From an uncultured Solobacterium sp. (lineage in GTDB: Bacteria; Bacillota_I; Bacilli_A; Erysipelotrichales; Erysipelotrichaceae), in NCBI GenBank assembly GCA_900552125.1, contig URYK01000070.1, positions 1 to 9,272 of the forward strand: a stretch of DNA of 9,272 bases. Direction: 5' to 3'. The notes under the pieces are model-generated. The model was not told where the DNA came from. It ran no database searches and was given only the letters and a program-made list of their open reading frames with translations. The position numbers and the translations under genes are program-made. The stretch's first letter is position 1. Each line of letters starts with the position of its first letter. This document shows positions 6,915-9,272 of the stretch, one piece after another.

Positions 6915-7829
6915 ATGGAATTATCTTTATTACTTTTAAATCAATTGCTAATAATGCTGTGCTTTTCATTAATTGGTTATATTTTGGCAAAAAGAAAGTT
7001 AGTGACAATGAATGGATGCAAAGAAATGGTAAACCTGTTACTCATGGTTGTTATACCATTCGTTGTCTTAAATTCATTTTTAGTTGAGAAAAATTCAGAG
7101 AAAACAGCAAACCTATTCTATGCACTATTAATGAGTCTGATAGCGTTTGGTATTTCTATTTTTCTATCATATTTGATATATGGAACTAAAGACAGAGTAG
7201 AAAACTTTTCTAGTGCATTCAGCAATGCTGGCTTTATAGGAATACCTTTGGTTCAGGCAACGTTAGGACAAGAAATGGTATTTTATATAGCTGGTTACGT
7301 TGCTTTTTTAAATATCTTCCAATGGATTTATGGAGCATTTATAATGAGCGGTGATAAAAGAACTATATCATTTAAAGCTATAGCAACAAATGCAGTGTTG
7401 AATACATTTATTATTAGTATACTTTTATATATTTTTGGATTAAATGAAATACCGTATTTGAAAAATATAGCTCAATCCATATCTCAAATGAATTCACCAT
7501 TAGCAATGATGATTATTGGAATATACATGTCGGAAGTATCAATTAAAGATATATTTACACGTAGATCCACATATTTATGTAGTCTTGTACGCTTGTTTTT
7601 AATTCCAATCATTAGTCTTATTGTATTTAAATTTATTCCTTTCGGTAGTGAAGAAGTGAAATTGGCAGTTTTCATTGTATTATCGGCTCCAGTTGGTGCA
7701 AATGTTGCTATGTTTGCACAAAAATATAACAGAGAGTATACCTATGCAGTAGAAATAGTAATCTTATCAACAATTTTATCTTTAATTAGTTTACCCTTGC
7801 TTATTATATTAGCTCAGATTGTAATTTAG
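6915..7829 (+). CDS. AEC-family (auxin efflux carrier) membrane transporter
   Basis: This 304-residue hydrophobic protein has about ten membrane segments in two halves. Family hallmarks are FSNAGFIGIPL (102-111) in the first half, NSPLAMMIIGIYMSE (about 193-207) at the start of the second, RLFLIPIISL, and SAPVGANVAMFAQKY (257-271) near the end. Bacterial members of the auxin efflux carrier family move organic acids such as malate, malonate or lactate; the substrate here is not visible. The ATG directly follows the EIIA stop (TAAATG), so the gene is part of the operon and probably translationally coupled. In this context it may export a carboxylic acid freed by the hydrolase, or serve as a second uptake route. 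Confidence 0.88.
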   Translation: MELSLLLLNQLLIMLCFSLIGYILAKRKLVTMNGCKEMVNLLLMVVIPFVVLNSFLVEKNSEKTANLFYALLMSLIAFGISIFLSYLIYGTKDRVENFSSAFSNAGFIGIPLVQATLGQEMVFYIAGYVAFLNIFQWIYGAFIMSGDKRTISFKAIATNAVLNTFIISILLYIFGLNEIPYLKNIAQSISQMNSPLAMMIIGIYMSEVSIKDIFTRRSTYLCSLVRLFLIPIISLIVFKFIPFGSEEVKLAVFIVLSAPVGANVAMFAQKYNREYTYAVEIVILSTILSLISLPLLIILAQIVI

Positions 7830-7855
7830 CTTTGTGAGAAATTTATTAAGAGAAG

Positions 7856-7886
7856 TTGAATGTAAATAATGTATTGTAGCTATAAT
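7856..7886 (+). promoter_or_regulatory. Possible orphan promoter between the last operon gene and its terminator
   Basis: TTGAAT (7856-7861) and a perfect TATAAT (7881-7886) are separated by 19 bp, somewhat long. A start near 7893 would give an RNA of about 130 bases ending at the 8026 terminator, with no open frame of any size. It could make a small RNA, or be a chance match in A+T-rich DNA. Confidence 0.25.
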
Positions 7887-7977
7887 CTTATTTATACTTA
7901 TTATAAAAGTGAATAATCTATAGAATACATATTGATAATATTAAGGTACTTTAACGAAATAAAAAAGCTGTATTAAG

Positions 7978-8026
7978 AAAAAAGGCAATGTTCAGTATGA
8001 AAAACTGATAAACATTGCCTTTTTTT
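7978..8026 (+). terminator. Intrinsic terminator of the PTS operon
   Basis: A 15-bp perfect stem pairs AAAAAAGGCAATGTT (7978-7992) with AACATTGCCTTTTTT (8011-8025). A smaller CAGT/ACTG stem sits inside the loop, and seven T residues end the element. It lies about 150 bases after the transporter stop. The A-tract on the left arm means it might also work from the other strand. The group IIC intron begins four bases after the T-tract, the target preference of that intron class. Confidence 0.93.
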
Positions 8027-8030
8027 GGTA

Positions 8031-8931
8031 GTGTGCCAGGCCTGGTATATATCTAGCTGGCGAGAGTCCGGTCACGGGTAGTTACCGCCAAGTGTAGTAA
8101 AGCCGTTGGCAGTGATGCCATGGCGAAGGAAGTGGTGTAGCAAATCTTACGAGCCTACGAATAGAAACCTAATGAGGCTAAATGGTGGATAAGGTTGCAT
8201 ATCAAACCGAAGTCCGAAAGGTAAACGTAAAACCAAGACAGTAAATCAGGAGGTTGTGAAGAGAAAGATATATGTCTTACCCTGGAAGGTCTTGTTGGCA
8301 GTGAAGTCCAATAAGCTTTAAAATTAGCAATGGTACCACTAGTCGTAAAAGGTTTACAACAAGATGCTGTATTAAGGTAGAAATACCGAAGGGCAGAAAA
8401 TTTTATAGAGTGCGAATCGCTATAATAAGTAATGTTTGGATAGTCCAAAAACGAGGACAGCCTAGAACTATGGAACATAACCATAGGTGGTAAAGGAAGT
8501 GGTGCTAGTTCCAAATAAATTTACGTATGGAGAGGAGCAAATGAAAAAGATGGAAGAGATTTTAAGTTAAAAGAACTTAAAGATGGTAAGCAAGAAGGTT
8601 AAATAGAACAAAGGAGCATCTGGAGTAGATAAAACGACGGTACAAGAGTTCGAACAATGGTTTGAACAATATCGAGAAGAGTATATATCCCAAAACCGAA
8701 TGGGAAACTAAGACCTTTGAGAATTCCGACGGTAGTAGACCGAGTCATCCAGCAAGCCGTGGCACAGGTTCTTAATACATTCTATGAGCCAATATTTAGT
8801 GAACATAGTTATGTGTTTCTTCCAAGGCGAAGTGCATATATGGCAATGGAAGAAGTAATAAACAACCTGAATGAAGGGTATGAATGGATTATTGATTTAG
8901 ATATCGAGAAATTCTTTGATACGGTAAAATA
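8031..8931 (+). mobile_element. Group IIC intron remnant (5' part only)
   Basis: The element starts with GTGTGCC, the 5' splice-site sequence of group IIC introns such as the one from Oceanobacillus iheyensis. It continues with domain I landmarks in the same order: a GAGAGTCC segment, GGCGAAGGAAGTGG, AATGAGGCTAAATGGTGGATAAGG with GTTGCATAT, and AAGTCC. About 500 bases of structured non-coding RNA, including a CTATGG/CCATAG hairpin at 8468-8486, precede a reverse-transcriptase gene. The insertion lies directly behind a terminator T-tract and in the same orientation, as known for this class. The sequence is lost after the first catalytic region of the reverse transcriptase, and I find no domain V or 3' splice site, so it can neither splice nor move by itself. 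Confidence 0.85.
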
Positions 8932-8932
8932 A
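8541..8932 (+). pseudogene. Broken group II intron reverse transcriptase/maturase (LtrA-like)
   Basis: The ancestral start is ATG 8541 after GAGAGGAG, but the first frame (MKKMEEILS) stops at 8568. A TAG lies just before the next conserved block, NKGASGVDKTTVQEFEQW, which runs in a second frame and stops in turn at 8708-8710. From 8684 a third frame reads YIPKPNGKLRPLRIPTVVDR, then QQAVAQVLNTFYEPIFSEHSY and IDLDIEKFFDTVK, ending at TAA 8930-8932. Compared with the family, residues before IPKPNG are missing, so an internal deletion accompanies the frameshift. The first metal-binding motif (DLDIEKFFD) is kept. The YxDD motif, maturase and endonuclease domains are gone. It cannot make an active enzyme. 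Confidence 0.9.
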
Positions 8933-8996
8933 GAAGCGAATGAAATAACTTACTAAATTAAGATAATTCTTACATTCTATTAGTATATAGCGTATC

Positions 8997-9025
8997 TTGA
9001 ACAATAAAATACATGGTGTTATACT
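8997..9025 (+). promoter_or_regulatory. Predicted promoter of the secreted-protein gene
   Basis: TTGAAC (8997-9002, 4 of 6) and TATACT (9020-9025, 5 of 6) have an ideal 17-bp spacer. They give a leader of about 60 bases before ATG 9090. The promoter lies just outside the intron remnant, so the downstream gene does not depend on the PTS operon. Confidence 0.5.
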
Positions 9026-9089
9026 AAAACTAGATATAAACTTTGTGCTATAAAAATAACATGGTATTTTCTATCAGAAAGGGGTCAAT

Positions 9090-9272
9090 ATGAAAAATTT
9101 TAGAAGAAAAAGGGGCTTTATTCTATTAGTTGTCAGTACTTTATTATTAAGTAATATAGATATAATTTTTGCGGAAAGCTTTGAGGGAAGAGAAACAGAA
9201 ATGAATGCGAAATGTTTTGTTATTACAGATACAGCAACACAGAAAGAGTGTGCTCGCTATAAAGAATATCTT
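9090..9272 (+). CDS. N-terminus of a secreted protein of unknown function (cut by window)
   Basis: The frame is open from ATG 9090 to the last base, 61 codons. GAAAGGGG at 9077-9084 is a well-placed ribosome binding site. The N-terminus is a typical signal peptide: basic MKNFRRKRG, then the hydrophobic core FILLVVSTLLLSNIDIIFA, with probable cleavage after FA and before ESFEG. The visible mature part (CFVITDTATQKECARYKEYL) is too short to name a family. There is no lipobox cysteine near the cleavage site, so a soluble exported or wall-associated protein is more likely than a lipoprotein. Confidence 0.8.
   Translation, partial: MKNFRRKRGFILLVVSTLLLSNIDIIFAESFEGRETEMNAKCFVITDTATQKECARYKEYL

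Noticed and set aside
8155..8514. 119-codon open frame on the minus strand
   Set aside because: It lies wholly within the antisense of intron domain I RNA, has no protein-like motifs, and is explained by the structured non-coding RNA.
8932..9089. Search for intron domain V/VI or a 3' splice site after the broken reverse transcriptase
   Set aside because: I saw no domain V-like hairpin with the expected conserved sequence. The stretch is plain A+T-rich intergenic DNA with the next gene's promoter, so the intron is scored as 3'-truncated.
1..9272. CRISPR arrays, tRNA or rRNA genes, toxin-antitoxin or defence genes
   Set aside because: I saw no regularly spaced repeats, tRNA-like cloverleaf sequences or recognisable defence proteins on either strand.

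Overview
The window looks like a piece of chromosome from a low-GC, Gram-positive anaerobe (Bacillota; an Erysipelotrichia- or Clostridia-like gut bacterium would fit). The evidence is the A+T-rich base composition, strong AGGAGG-type ribosome binding sites, a CcpA-type cre site, a mannose-family PTS operon and a group IIC intron that sits directly behind a terminator. No gene identifies the species.

Layout. Positions 1-193 hold the end of a minus-strand reading frame with a Zn-ribbon-like CxxC. It is cut by the window edge and has no start codon, so it is probably a 5'-truncated remnant. Positions 197-550 are a non-coding leader with a 17-bp-spaced sigma-A-like promoter, a near-consensus cre site over its expected start point, and a small palindrome between direct repeats. 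Positions 551-7829 are one tightly packed plus-strand operon: a LevR/ManR-type PTS regulator, PTS EIIB, EIIC and EIID, a cytosolic neutral-ceramidase-fold metallohydrolase, PTS EIIA, and an AEC-family (auxin efflux carrier) membrane transporter. From EIIC onward every junction overlaps or abuts. A strong intrinsic terminator ends the operon at 7978-8026.

Positions 8031-8931 are a decayed 5' half of a group IIC intron: domain I RNA plus a reverse-transcriptase gene broken by stops, frameshift and internal deletion. The rest of the reverse transcriptase and the intron 3' end are gone. A new promoter (8997-9025) then drives a gene for a secreted protein that runs off the window.

How the genes may work together (inference). 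The mannose-type PTS imports and phosphorylates a sugar-containing substrate. The hydrolase, which lacks a signal peptide and keeps the zinc ligands of the ceramidase fold, then cleaves it inside the cell, most likely at an amide bond. The AEC carrier could export an acid product or import a co-substrate. The regulator senses PTS phosphorylation through PRD and EIIA-like modules. Its AAA+ domain has lost the GAFTGA loop and Walker B acids needed for sigma-54 activation, which fits the sigma-A/cre arrangement upstream. The hydrolase and carrier inside the PTS operon, and the disarmed LevR-type regulator, are the most interesting parts of the window.
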